Of a stretch of DNA of 64,000 nucleotides, positions 19,678-28,059 are shown in pieces. Under the pieces are notes generated by a model, which was not told where the DNA came from, did not search any database, and saw only the letters and a list, made by a program, of their open reading frames with translations. Numbering within the stretch: the first letter of the stretch is position 1; each line of letters begins with the position of its first letter. The stretch comes from an uncultured Burkholderiales bacterium (GTDB lineage Bacteria; Pseudomonadota; Gammaproteobacteria; Burkholderiales; Burkholderiaceae_C). Location: NCBI GenBank assembly GCA_937927685.1, contig CALBSC010000078.1:186001-250000 (forward strand), in the 5' to 3' direction. Made by a program: the position numbers and the translations under genes.

Positions 19678-20693
19678 GGGATCGACTCTACACCCAAGTG
19701 CGCTTGCCGTCCCGGGTGGCACAACAGCGCGGCACGGGTGGCGGGGCTGCGCAGTTGCCGCAGCCACCATTGCAGGGCGCGGCCGGTGCGCGGGCCGCCC
19801 TCAGCGGCGCTGGTCTCGCTGGCCCCCCCGGGAAGGCTGCCCACGCCACCACGACGCCAGGCATAGCCGACCGAGGTGATGCGAGGCGGGCGCTGCACCT
19901 CGCGCACCACCAGTCGACCCGAGGTCAGGTAAGGGCGTGCCAGGGGCTCGGGCAGAAACCCGACGCCCAGACCGCGCAACTGGGCCTGCAACTTGGCTGA
20001 CATCGAGGGCACGGTGAACACGTCCTGGCCAGCCAGCAAGCCCACGGTCATGCCCCGGCCCTGCGGGGTGGAGTCGGCCACGGCCACGGCCCGGTGCTGA
20101 CGGATCAACTCGTCGGGCACCGGTTCCGTGTGGGTAGCCAGGGGGTGGTGAGGGGCGATGGCAAAGACAAACGGCAACTGACCCAGCGGTGCAAACTGCA
20201 CGCCATGCGGCCCGGTGCTCGTCTCCACGCTCACGCCCAGCGCCAGATCGGCCTGACCGGAGGCGAGGGCCTGCAGGGTGCCGCTGAGCACCTCGTCGCG
20301 CAGGCGCAACCGGGTGGGCGGTCGGGACTCCAGGAAGGCCCCGCACAGCTCCATCAGGGTGGTGGGGTCGATCAGGCTGTCCACGGCAATCGTGAGCTCG
20401 CTCTCCCAGCCCGTGGCCACCCGGCGCACCCGTTGTGCCACCGCCTCCAGTTCGGCCAGGATGCGTTGGCCCTCATCCATCAGTTCCTGGCCCGCAGCCG
20501 TGGGGCGGGCCTGGCGCGAGCGGCGATCAAACAGCAGGACATCCAGAGCCTCCTCGAGTTGCCGCACCCGGTAGGTCAAGGCGCTCGGCACGAGGTGGAG
20601 GGCCCGGGCGGCGGCGGCGAAGCTGCCACAGCGTGCGATGGTCTGGAGCATCGAGAGCGCTTCGGGGGTCAGGACATCGCGGGTATTGGTCAT
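19674..20693 (-). CDS. LysR family transcriptional regulator
   Basis: A 339-residue LTTR. The N-terminal winged helix-turn-helix runs over about residues 8-65 (ALSMLQTIARCGSFAAAARA, VPSALTYRVRQLEEAL), and a periplasmic-binding-like effector domain follows. The ATG at 20693 was chosen because the longer frame has no family resemblance. The C-terminal 40 residues are Arg/Gly-rich and longer than usual. The gene is divergent from pirin with a T-N11-A dyad between them, so it probably controls itself and the pirin and flavodoxin genes. Confidence 0.9.
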   Translation of the reverse strand: MTNTRDVLTPEALSMLQTIARCGSFAAAARALHLVPSALTYRVRQLEEALDVLLFDRRSRQARPTAAGQELMDEGQRILAELEAVAQRVRRVATGWESELTIAVDSLIDPTTLMELCGAFLESRPPTRLRLRDEVLSGTLQALASGQADLALGVSVETSTGPHGVQFAPLGQLPFVFAIAPHHPLATHTEPVPDELIRQHRAVAVADSTPQGRGMTVGLLAGQDVFTVPSMSAKLQAQLRGLGVGFLPEPLARPYLTSGRLVVREVQRPPRITSVGYAWRRGGVGSLPGGASETSAAEGGPRTGRALQWWLRQLRSPATRAALLCHPGRQAHLGVESIP

Positions 20694-20769
20694 GGGGCTT
20701 TGCAGAGGCTGAAGGACGGGACGGCACCAAGCCGTCACCATCGTCACGGCGCCAGGATCGGACAGTCCA

Positions 20770-20784
20770 TTCAATTAATTTGAA
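20770..20784. promoter_or_regulatory. LysR-type regulator binding site (TTCAA-N5-TTGAA)
   Basis: TTCAATTAATTTGAA is a perfect 5-bp inverted repeat with a 5-base spacer and contains the T-N11-A signature. It lies in the 179-base gap between lysR and pirin, 77 bases from the lysR start. Confidence 0.7.
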
Positions 20785-20872
20785 CAATGACATCAATCAT
20801 ATGCCATCGAAATCGCACAGGTTTTCCGTACATTCGTGCCTGTTGGCGTTCACTTTTGTTCAGGAGATTCGC

Positions 20873-21568
20873 ATGATCACCCTCCGACGTTCCCAGGACC
20901 GCGGCTACGCGGACCACGGCTGGCTCAAGTCTTTCCACAGTTTTTCCTTCGCCGGCTACCACGACCCGGACCACATGGGGTGGGGCAACCTGCGGGTGAT
21001 CAACGAGGACCGCATCGCGCCGGGCACCGGGTTTGGCACCCACGGGCACCGTGACATGGAAATCATCAGCTACGTGCTCACCGGTGAACTGGCGCACCGT
21101 GACAGCATGGGCAACGTGAAGGGCATTCCGCCGGGCGATGTGCAGCGCATGAGTGCGGGCCGGGGGGTGCAGCACAGCGAGTTCAACCATGCCGCCGGGC
21201 AGATGACGCATTTCTTCCAGATCTGGATCGAGCCCAACGTGAGGGGCATCGAGCCGAGCTATGAGCAGGTGAGCGTGGCTGCGGCAGACAAGCGAGGGCG
21301 ACTTGCGCGCATCGCAGCGCCTGAGCAGGGGGCCGTGCGAATTCATGCGGATGCGACGCTGTATGCAGGTTTGTTTGACGCGCAGGAGTCTGCGCAGCTG
21401 GAACTGGCAGCCGGACGCCTGGGCTATGTGCAGCTGGTGCGTGGCGCCTTGCAGGTGAACGGCCAGGCCTTGCAGGCCGGAGACGCGCTGTTGTTGGCTG
21501 AAGAACCGTCGATCCGGCTCGAACAGGGGCAGGATGCCGAAGTACTGGTGTTTGACCTGGCCCGTTGA
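20873..21568 (+). CDS. Pirin family protein (bicupin)
   Basis: A 231-residue YhhW-type pirin. The N-terminal cupin supplies metal ligands His57, His59, His101 and Glu103 (THGHRDMEII and GVQHSEFNH). Family members bind iron and some show quercetin dioxygenase activity; the physiological role is unclear. GGAG lies eight bases before the ATG. The flavodoxin-like gene follows after 97 bases, and a LysR gene is divergent, suggesting a redox- or aromatic-responsive unit. Confidence 0.93.
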   Translation: MITLRRSQDRGYADHGWLKSFHSFSFAGYHDPDHMGWGNLRVINEDRIAPGTGFGTHGHRDMEIISYVLTGELAHRDSMGNVKGIPPGDVQRMSAGRGVQHSEFNHAAGQMTHFFQIWIEPNVRGIEPSYEQVSVAAADKRGRLARIAAPEQGAVRIHADATLYAGLFDAQESAQLELAAGRLGYVQLVRGALQVNGQALQAGDALLLAEEPSIRLEQGQDAEVLVFDLAR

Positions 21569-21665
21569 GTGAGGTTCATGTTCCTCGTTCCTGAGGAACG
21601 GTTTCTGCGGGGCCAGTTTTTCCCGATTGCCCTTTTCCCTTCGTTCTTTTTTTAGGAGTACTTTC

Positions 21666-22199
21666 ATGGCTAAAACTGTTGTGGTCTTTCATTCCGGCTA
21701 TGGTCATACCGAGCGCGTGGCCAACTTTGTGGCCGATGGTGCCAAGGCCGAGCTGGTGGTCATCGATGCCGATGGCAACGTGAGCGACGCCGACTGGAGC
21801 CGACTCGATGCGGCGGACGCCATCATCTTCGGCTCGCCCACCTACATGGGCATGGCGTCGTGGCAATTCAAAAAGTTTGCTGACGCCTCGTCCAAGCGCT
21901 GGTTCACCAGTGCCTGGAAAGACAAGGTGGCCGGCGGCTTCACCATCTCGGCCAGCCCGAGCGGCGACAAACTCTCCACCATCCAGTACTTCATCACGCT
22001 GGCGATGCAAAACGGCATGATCTGGGTAGGTCAACCGGCGATGAATGACGGCACCCTCAACCGGCTGGGCTCCAACTCGGGGCTGATGGCGCAGGTGGGC
22101 CCGACCAGCCCGGCGAGCGAGATTCCACAAGGTGATCTGGACACTGCCAAGGCCTATGGCCAGCGGGTGGCCGAGGTGGCCGCCAAGTTGCGCGGTTGA
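21666..22199 (+). CDS. Flavodoxin family protein (WrbA-like)
   Basis: A 177-residue flavodoxin-fold protein. It has an FMN phosphate loop (FHSGYGHTERVANFV), the second loop GSPTYMGMASWQFKKFAD and a third segment ISASPSGDKLSTIQYF. It is shorter than E. coli WrbA (198) and may act as an NAD(P)H:quinone or FMN reductase. AGGAGT is well placed before the ATG at 21666. Neighbourhood with pirin points to a shared role in quinone or flavonoid redox, which is inference. Confidence 0.85.
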   Translation: MAKTVVVFHSGYGHTERVANFVADGAKAELVVIDADGNVSDADWSRLDAADAIIFGSPTYMGMASWQFKKFADASSKRWFTSAWKDKVAGGFTISASPSGDKLSTIQYFITLAMQNGMIWVGQPAMNDGTLNRLGSNSGLMAQVGPTSPASEIPQGDLDTAKAYGQRVAEVAAKLRG

Positions 22200-22212
22200 G
22201 CGAAGGCTGGAT

Positions 22213-22230
22213 GCCTGGCAGGTGCCAGGC
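22213..22230. repeat. Inverted repeat between convergent genes
   Basis: GCCTGGCA-GG-TGCCAGGC is an 8-bp perfect dyad; a second short one, CACGCC-A-GGCGTG, lies at 22238-22250. Neither has a T-run. They lie between the flavodoxin gene and trhO and may be a weak two-way terminator. Confidence 0.5.
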
Positions 22231-22256
22231 GTCTGACACGCCAGGCGTGTGCAGGC

Positions 22257-22991
22257 TCAAGGGGTGGCGGATAAATCGGGTGCCAGCGCCACCCGTTCGT
22301 CAAACACGAAGCAGTCTCCGCGGTAATGCGCGCCACCCACTTCCTCGAAGTACTTGAGGATGCCGCCTTCGAGTTGATACACCGACTCGAGCCCGATCTC
22401 GCGCAGATAGATGGCGGCTTTCTCGCACCGGATGCCCCCCGTGCAATAACTCACCACGGTCTTGCCCTCCAGTTCAGCGCGGTGCGCTTGCGCGGCCGCC
22501 GGGAATTCGCTGAACCGGCTGATGCGCCAGTCGATGGCGCCTTCGAACGCGCCTGCATCCACCTCGAAGGCATTGCGGGTATCGAGCGTCACCACCGCAC
22601 GCCCCTCGTCGTCATGGCCCTGGTCCAGCCAGCGCTTGACGGTATCGGCGCGCACCGAGGGCGCCCGTCCACCTGCCGGACGGATGGTCGGGTGGTTCAT
22701 GCGGATGATCTCGCGCTTGCACTTCACCAGCATGCGCTGGAAGGGTTGTGTGTCCGACCAGCTTTCCTTGGGGGCGATGTCGGCAAAACGCGCATCTTGA
22801 CGCATGAAGCCGACAAAAGCGCGTACACCCGCTTCGGGTCCCGCCAGAAACAGGTTGATTCCCTCGGGTGAAAGCAGGATGGTGCCTTTGAGGCCATCCT
22901 CGCGTGCACGCTCCAGCCAGGGCTCATGCAGGCCCTGGGGGTCGTCGATGTCGACGAATTTGTAGGCTGAAATGTTCAGAATGTCCTTCAC
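22257..22991 (-). CDS. trhO: tRNA uridine(34) hydroxylase / rhodanese-like protein
   Basis: A 244-residue YceA/TrhO family protein. It has an N-terminal acylphosphatase-like part (ISAYKFVDIDDPQGLHEPW, GTILLSPEGINLFLAG) and a rhodanese domain with the catalytic loop CTGGIRCEKAA. TrhO hydroxylates U34 of certain tRNAs on the way to 5-methoxyuridine or cmo5U. It is divergent from dnaE; only 49 bases separate the start codons. Confidence 0.92.
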   Translation of the reverse strand: MKDILNISAYKFVDIDDPQGLHEPWLERAREDGLKGTILLSPEGINLFLAGPEAGVRAFVGFMRQDARFADIAPKESWSDTQPFQRMLVKCKREIIRMNHPTIRPAGGRAPSVRADTVKRWLDQGHDDEGRAVVTLDTRNAFEVDAGAFEGAIDWRISRFSEFPAAAQAHRAELEGKTVVSYCTGGIRCEKAAIYLREIGLESVYQLEGGILKYFEEVGGAHYRGDCFVFDERVALAPDLSATP

Positions 22992-23028
22992 GCGGACATT
23001 TTACGAGGCGGCGTGCCGTGGCCGTGCC

Positions 23029-23034
23029 TACAAT
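23029..23034 (+). promoter_or_regulatory. Probable dnaE -10 element, very close to the start codon
   Basis: TACAAT ends six bases before the dnaE ATG at 23041. Transcription would start at or next to the first codon, giving a leaderless or nearly leaderless mRNA. No Shine-Dalgarno sequence is present. The -35 region is unclear. Confidence 0.45.
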
Positions 23035-23040
23035 CTCTTC

Positions 23041-26000
23041 ATGTTCGTTCATCTGCGCCTGCATTCCGAGTTTTCCGTGGTCGATGGCACCAACCGCATC
23101 GACGATGCGGTGCAGGTGGCAGCCCGTGACGGGCAACCGGCGTTGGCCATCACCGACCTCAACAACCTCTTTGGCGGCATCAAGTTTTACAAAGCCGCGC
23201 GGGGTGCCGGGGTCAAGCCTGTGCTGGGCGCAGAAGTGGTGGTCGAGGGGTTGTCGGACGACCTGGCGCAGACCTCGCGCATGTTGTTGCTGGTGCAAGA
23301 CCACGCCGGTTATCTGAACCTGTGCGAACTGCTGGCCCGTGCCTGGACTCAGAACGTGGTGCGTGATCAGGCCGTGGTCAAGCAGGCCTGGCTGCGCGAA
23401 CTTGCACAAGGCCTGATCGCGCTGTCGGGCGCTCAGGCCGGGGCCGTGGGGCAGGCGCTGATGCAGGGCAATGCCTCCAAGGCCGGTGAAGTGGCGTTGT
23501 TGCTGGCGTCCATCTTCCCGCATCGTTTTTACCTCGAGTTGCAGCGCGCCGGCCGTGCCGATGACGAAGCCCATGTGATGGCGGCGGTGCAACTGGCGGC
23601 ACGTCTCAAGCTGCCGGTGGTGGCCACCCACCCGGTGCAGTTCACCCAACCCGACGACTACGAGGCCCACGAGGCCCGCGTATGCATTGCCGAAGGCGAG
23701 ATCCTGGGCAATGCGCGGCGTGTGCGCAAGTTCACCCGCGAGCAATACTTCAAGTCGGCCGATCAAATGCGCTCGCTCTTCGCCGACGTACCCTCGGCCC
23801 TGGCCAACACGGTGGAAATTGCCCGTCGCTGCAACCTCACGCTCACCTTGGGCAAGCCGCAATTGCCGGACTACCCCACGCCCCCGGTGGACGGGCGGCA
23901 GTTGCCCATGGAGGAGTATTTCCGTCACGCCTCGCACCAGGGCCTGGAGGCGCGGTTGCGTCAGCGTTTCCCTGACGAGGCCGAGCGCGAGCGCCAGCGT
24001 CCCGCCTACGTCGAGCGGCTGGAGTTCGAGATCCAGACCATCATCAAGATGGGCTTTCCGGGTTACTTCCTGATCGTGAGCGACTTCATCAACTGGGCCA
24101 AGCACAACGGCTGCCCGGTGGGGCCGGGACGGGGGTCGGGGGCGGGTTCGCTGGTGGCGTATTCGCTCAGCATCACCGACCTGGATCCGCTGCAGTACAA
24201 GCTGCTGTTTGAACGTTTCCTGAATCCGGAGCGGGTGTCCATGCCCGACTTCGACATCGATTTCTGTCAGACCAACCGCGACCGCGTCATCGATTACGTC
24301 AAGGAAAAGTATGGCCGCAACGCGGTCAGCCAGATCGCCACCTTCGGCACCATGGCGGCGCGAGCCGCCATCCGCGATGTGGGTCGGGTGCTCGACATGA
24401 GCTACACCTTCTGCGATGGCATCTCCAAGCTCATCCCCAACAAGCCTGGCCAGCACATCACCATTGCGGGCGCGCTGGAGGTGGAGCCGCAACTGGCCGA
24501 GCGCCAGGCCAAGGAGGACGAGGTTCGGACCTTGCTGGCCATGGCGCAAAAACTCGAGGGCATGACACGCAACGTGGGCATGCACGCCGGCGGTGTGTTG
24601 ATTGCCCCGGGGCGTCTCACCGATTTTTGTCCGCTCTACCAGCAGCCGGGCAGCGGGTCGGCGGTGAGCCAGTTCGACAAGGACGATGTCGAGGCCGCGG
24701 GTCTGGTGAAGTTCGACTTTCTGGGACTGGCCACGCTCACCATCCTGGAAATTGCACGCGACTTCATCCGCGCACGGCACCCTGGACAGGTCAACTTCAG
24801 TTTCGATGACATCCCGCTGGATGACGCCACCACCTACAAGCTGTTCCAAGATGGCAAGACCGAAGCCGTGTTCCAGTTTGAAAGCCGCGGCATGCAGGGC
24901 ATGTTGCGCGATGCGCGACCCACGCGACTCGAAGACCTGATCGCGCTCAACGCCCTGTACCGTCCCGGCCCGATGGACCTGATCCCCAGCTTTGTGGCGC
25001 GCAAGCACGGCCGCGAGACGGTGGAGTATCCGCACCCTCTGGTGGAATCCGTGTTGGCCGAGACCTACGGCATCATGGTTTACCAGGAGCAGGTCATGCA
25101 GACCGCGCAGGTGCTGGGTGGCTACTCGCTGGGTGGCGCCGATTTGCTGCGCCGGGCCATGGGCAAGAAAAAAGCCGAGGAGATGGCCGAGCACCGGCAA
25201 ATCTTCCGCGAGGGCGCGGCCAAGAACAACATCCCCGAGCATAAGGCCGATGAAATCTTCGACCTGATGGAGAAGTTTGCCGGCTACGGTTTCAACAAGT
25301 CGCACGCTGCCGCTTACTCGCTGCTGGCCTATCAGACCGGCTGGCTCAAGGTGCACTACACGGCCGAGTTTTTCTGCGCCAACATGACGGTGGAGATGGA
25401 CGACACCGACAAGCTCAAGGTGTTGTACGAGGACGCGGTGTCCATGGGCATCACCTTCGAGCCGCCGGATGTGAACCGTGGCCGTTACCGCTTTGAGCCG
25501 GTGGCCGACCAGTTGATCCGCTATGGCCTGGGGGCCATCAAGGGCACGGGCCAGCAGGCCATCGAAGCCATCGTGGCCGCGCGCGAGAGCGGCGGCCCCT
25601 TCACCAGTCTGTACGACTTCTGCCGCCGCGTGGACCGCACACGCCTGAACAAGCGCACCGTCGAGGCGTTGGTGAAGGCCGGGGCTTTCGATGCCCTGGA
25701 ACGCAACCGTGCCGCGCTGGTGGCCTCCATCGATCGTGCGTTTGAATTTGCGCAGGCCTGCGAGGCCAACGCCCACCAGGGCGGCTTGTTTGATGGCGGC
25801 GATGACCACGGATCGAGCACGCAGGAACCCGAGTTGGTGCGCGCCATGCCCTGGGGTGTCAAGGAGCGGTTGACGCTGGAAAAAACCGCGGTGGGGTTTT
25901 ACCTCTCCGGCCATTTGTTCGACGAGGTCGAGCGCGAGGTGCGGCAATTCGTCAAGCGCCGGCTCGACGAATTGATGGACTCGCGCGAACCGCAACTGCT

Positions 26001-26508
26001 GGTCGGTGTGGTGTCCGATTTCCGCATCATCAATGGGCAGCGCGGTCGTCTTGCCCTCTTCAAACTCGACGACAAGAGCCAGGTGATCGAAGCCTCCGCC
26101 GACGAGGGTTTGTTCAATGCCCACAAGCACCTGTTGCGTGACGATGAGCTGGTGGTGGTGATGGCGCGTGCACAGCCCGACCGTTTCTCGGGGGGGCTGC
26201 GCCTGCAGGTGCAACAGGTGTGGGACCTGACCCAGGCGCGCTGCCGCTTTGGCAAATACCTGCGGGTGGAAGTCAATGGCCAAGTCCCTGACATTGCGCG
26301 CGTGGTGCGCGAGCATCCGGTGCGCACGGAAAGCTCCGAGCAAGGCGAGCTGAGCCGTGGCCTGGGGGTTCGTCTGCATGTGCTGCGCGAGGGCGCGCAG
26401 GCCGAACTGCAACTGGGGGAGGCCGCGCGTTTTTACCCCAGCGACGCAGCCCTGGCCAGCTGGATGGCACAGGCCCACAACGGGCAAGCCCGTATCGTCT
26501 ACGATTGA
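23041..26508 (+). CDS. dnaE: DNA polymerase III subunit alpha
   Basis: Replicative polymerase of 1155 residues. The PHP domain is N-terminal (FVHLRLHSEFSVVDGTNRI). Catalytic aspartates lie in MPDFDIDFC (Asp403, Asp405), preceded by GPGRGSGAGSLVAYSLSITD. A third core motif, KFDFLGLATLTIL, and the KSHAAAYSLLAYQTGWLKVHY region follow; an OB-fold and C-terminal beta/tau-binding part complete it. The ATG at 23041 matches the usual N-terminus MFVHLR. pgsA starts five bases after the stop. Confidence 0.97.
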   Translation: MFVHLRLHSEFSVVDGTNRIDDAVQVAARDGQPALAITDLNNLFGGIKFYKAARGAGVKPVLGAEVVVEGLSDDLAQTSRMLLLVQDHAGYLNLCELLARAWTQNVVRDQAVVKQAWLRELAQGLIALSGAQAGAVGQALMQGNASKAGEVALLLASIFPHRFYLELQRAGRADDEAHVMAAVQLAARLKLPVVATHPVQFTQPDDYEAHEARVCIAEGEILGNARRVRKFTREQYFKSADQMRSLFADVPSALANTVEIARRCNLTLTLGKPQLPDYPTPPVDGRQLPMEEYFRHASHQGLEARLRQRFPDEAERERQRPAYVERLEFEIQTIIKMGFPGYFLIVSDFINWAKHNGCPVGPGRGSGAGSLVAYSLSITDLDPLQYKLLFERFLNPERVSMPDFDIDFCQTNRDRVIDYVKEKYGRNAVSQIATFGTMAARAAIRDVGRVLDMSYTFCDGISKLIPNKPGQHITIAGALEVEPQLAERQAKEDEVRTLLAMAQKLEGMTRNVGMHAGGVLIAPGRLTDFCPLYQQPGSGSAVSQFDKDDVEAAGLVKFDFLGLATLTILEIARDFIRARHPGQVNFSFDDIPLDDATTYKLFQDGKTEAVFQFESRGMQGMLRDARPTRLEDLIALNALYRPGPMDLIPSFVARKHGRETVEYPHPLVESVLAETYGIMVYQEQVMQTAQVLGGYSLGGADLLRRAMGKKKAEEMAEHRQIFREGAAKNNIPEHKADEIFDLMEKFAGYGFNKSHAAAYSLLAYQTGWLKVHYTAEFFCANMTVEMDDTDKLKVLYEDAVSMGITFEPPDVNRGRYRFEPVADQLIRYGLGAIKGTGQQAIEAIVAARESGGPFTSLYDFCRRVDRTRLNKRTVEALVKAGAFDALERNRAALVASIDRAFEFAQACEANAHQGGLFDGGDDHGSSTQEPELVRAMPWGVKERLTLEKTAVGFYLSGHLFDEVEREVRQFVKRRLDELMDSREPQLLVGVVSDFRIINGQRGRLALFKLDDKSQVIEASADEGLFNAHKHLLRDDELVVVMARAQPDRFSGGLRLQVQQVWDLTQARCRFGKYLRVEVNGQVPDIARVVREHPVRTESSEQGELSRGLGVRLHVLREGAQAELQLGEAARFYPSDAALASWMAQAHNGQARIVYD

Positions 26509-26513
26509 GCCCC

Positions 26514-27080
26514 ATGTTCTTCACACTGCCCAACCTGATGACCTGGACGCGTATTGCGGCCATTCCGCTCATCGTGGCGGTGTTTTACCTCCCGCTGGCC
26601 CCCGAGATGCGCAATCTCACGGCCACGGTGATGTTCGTGGTCTTTGCGCTGACCGACTGGCTGGACGGCTACCTGGCCCGAAAGCTCAACCAGACCTCGT
26701 CCTTTGGCGCATTCCTGGACCCGGTGGCGGACAAGTTTCTGGTCTGTGCCAGCCTGCTGGTGCTGGTGCACCTGGGGCGTGCCGATGTGTTTGTGGCGCT
26801 CATCATCATCGGTCGCGAAATTGCCATCTCGGCCCTGCGCGAGTGGATGGCGCAGATTGGCGCCTCACGCAGTGTGGCGGTGCACATGCTGGGCAAGCTC
26901 AAGACCATGGTGCAGATGGTGGCGATTCCCTTCCTGCTGTTTGAAGGGCGCCTCTTCGGCGTCATCGACACCTTGTGGTGGGGTCAGGTGATGATCTGGA
27001 TTGCGGCCGGGTTGACCGTGTGGTCCATGGTGTACTACCTGCAAAAGGCGTTGCCCGCCATTCGTCAGCACGCCCGATGA
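26514..27080 (+). CDS. pgsA: CDP-diacylglycerol-glycerol-3-phosphate 3-phosphatidyltransferase
   Basis: A membrane enzyme that makes phosphatidylglycerol phosphate. The 188-residue protein has the CDP-alcohol phosphotransferase motif DWLDGYLARKLNQTSSFGAF continuing into LDPVADK, with the expected Asp, Gly, Ala and Arg spacing, and several hydrophobic segments. The ATG at 26514 gives the standard MFFTLPNLMTWTR start. The stop overlaps the next gene as ATGA. Confidence 0.95.
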   Translation: MFFTLPNLMTWTRIAAIPLIVAVFYLPLAPEMRNLTATVMFVVFALTDWLDGYLARKLNQTSSFGAFLDPVADKFLVCASLLVLVHLGRADVFVALIIIGREIAISALREWMAQIGASRSVAVHMLGKLKTMVQMVAIPFLLFEGRLFGVIDTLWWGQVMIWIAAGLTVWSMVYYLQKALPAIRQHAR

Positions 27081-27988
27081 ACCCGACTTCGCCCGGAACG
27101 GGCGCACCGGCTCGCGCGGAATGGGTGCATCTGATGCCGGCTGTGTTCGTGCTCATCTGGAGCACGGGCTTTATCGTCGCGCGATTTGGCATGCCCTACT
27201 CACCACCCTTGGGTTTCCTGATGTGGCGTTACGCGCTGTCCATCCTGTGCTTTCTGGTGTGGATCCGCGTCGCCCGTGTGGCCTGGCCGCGCACGCGTGA
27301 CCAGTGGTGGCACCTGAGTGTCACGGGAGTGCTGATGCACGCGGGCTACCTGGCCGGTGTGTGGTCCTCGGTCAAGGCCGGCATGGGGGCCGGATTGACG
27401 GCGCTGATCGTCGGGTTGCAGCCGGTGCTCACCGCGGTCTGGTTGTCTTCACGCGGCGGCTCGGTGAGTCGCCGACAGTGGCTGGGCCTGTGGCTGGGGT
27501 TGGCTGGCCTGGTCCTGGTGGTGTGGCACAAACTGGGCAGCCTCGAGGTCTCTGCCTGGACGCTGGTGTGTGCCACCACGGCCCTGTTGTCCATCACCAC
27601 CGGCACGCTCTACCAGAAACGCCACGTCCAGCCCTGCGATGTCCGCACTGCCAACACGGTGCAACTCGCCGCCGCGGCGCTCGTCACCTGGCCCCTGGCG
27701 TGGCTGGAAACCGACTCCATGGTCTGGCACCCGCAGTTGATGGGCGCCATGGCCTGGTCGGTCCTGGGCATGACGTTGGGGGGCAGTTCCCTGCTGTATC
27801 TGCTCATACAACGTGGCGCCGCGGCGAGTGTGAGTAGCCTCATGTATCTGGTGCCCCCGTGCACGGCCACCATCGCCTGGTTTCTGTTTGATGAGCCCAT
27901 CACGGCGCTGACCCTGGTCGGTATTGCCCTCACTGCCTTGGGGGTGAGCCTGGTGGTGCGAGCCCCCGTGGTCACGCGAGCGACATAG
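27077..27988 (+). CDS. EamA/DMT family transporter
   Basis: A 303-residue membrane protein with about ten hydrophobic segments in two EamA repeats. The start of the first (VFVLIWSTGFIVARFGMPYS) and the end of the second (YLVPPCTATIAWFLFDEPIT) are characteristic. It overlaps pgsA by four bases and is probably co-transcribed with dnaE-pgsA. The substrate (amino acids or metabolites in many relatives) is unknown. Confidence 0.9.
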   Translation: MNPTSPGTGAPARAEWVHLMPAVFVLIWSTGFIVARFGMPYSPPLGFLMWRYALSILCFLVWIRVARVAWPRTRDQWWHLSVTGVLMHAGYLAGVWSSVKAGMGAGLTALIVGLQPVLTAVWLSSRGGSVSRRQWLGLWLGLAGLVLVVWHKLGSLEVSAWTLVCATTALLSITTGTLYQKRHVQPCDVRTANTVQLAAAALVTWPLAWLETDSMVWHPQLMGAMAWSVLGMTLGGSSLLYLLIQRGAAASVSSLMYLVPPCTATIAWFLFDEPITALTLVGIALTALGVSLVVRAPVVTRAT

Positions 27989-28059
27989 TTTCACGTGCCT
28001 GATCCCGTCGCTGCGGGCTTTCGGTCGACAATCCCGATCAGATTTTTTTCGGAGCCACC

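Noticed and set aside
22924..26487. A 1187-codon open frame on the minus strand opposite dnaE
   Set aside because: It is a high-GC shadow: the plus-strand frame encodes an intact DNA polymerase III alpha subunit with all motifs, and the antisense product is His/Gln/Gly-rich with no family likeness.
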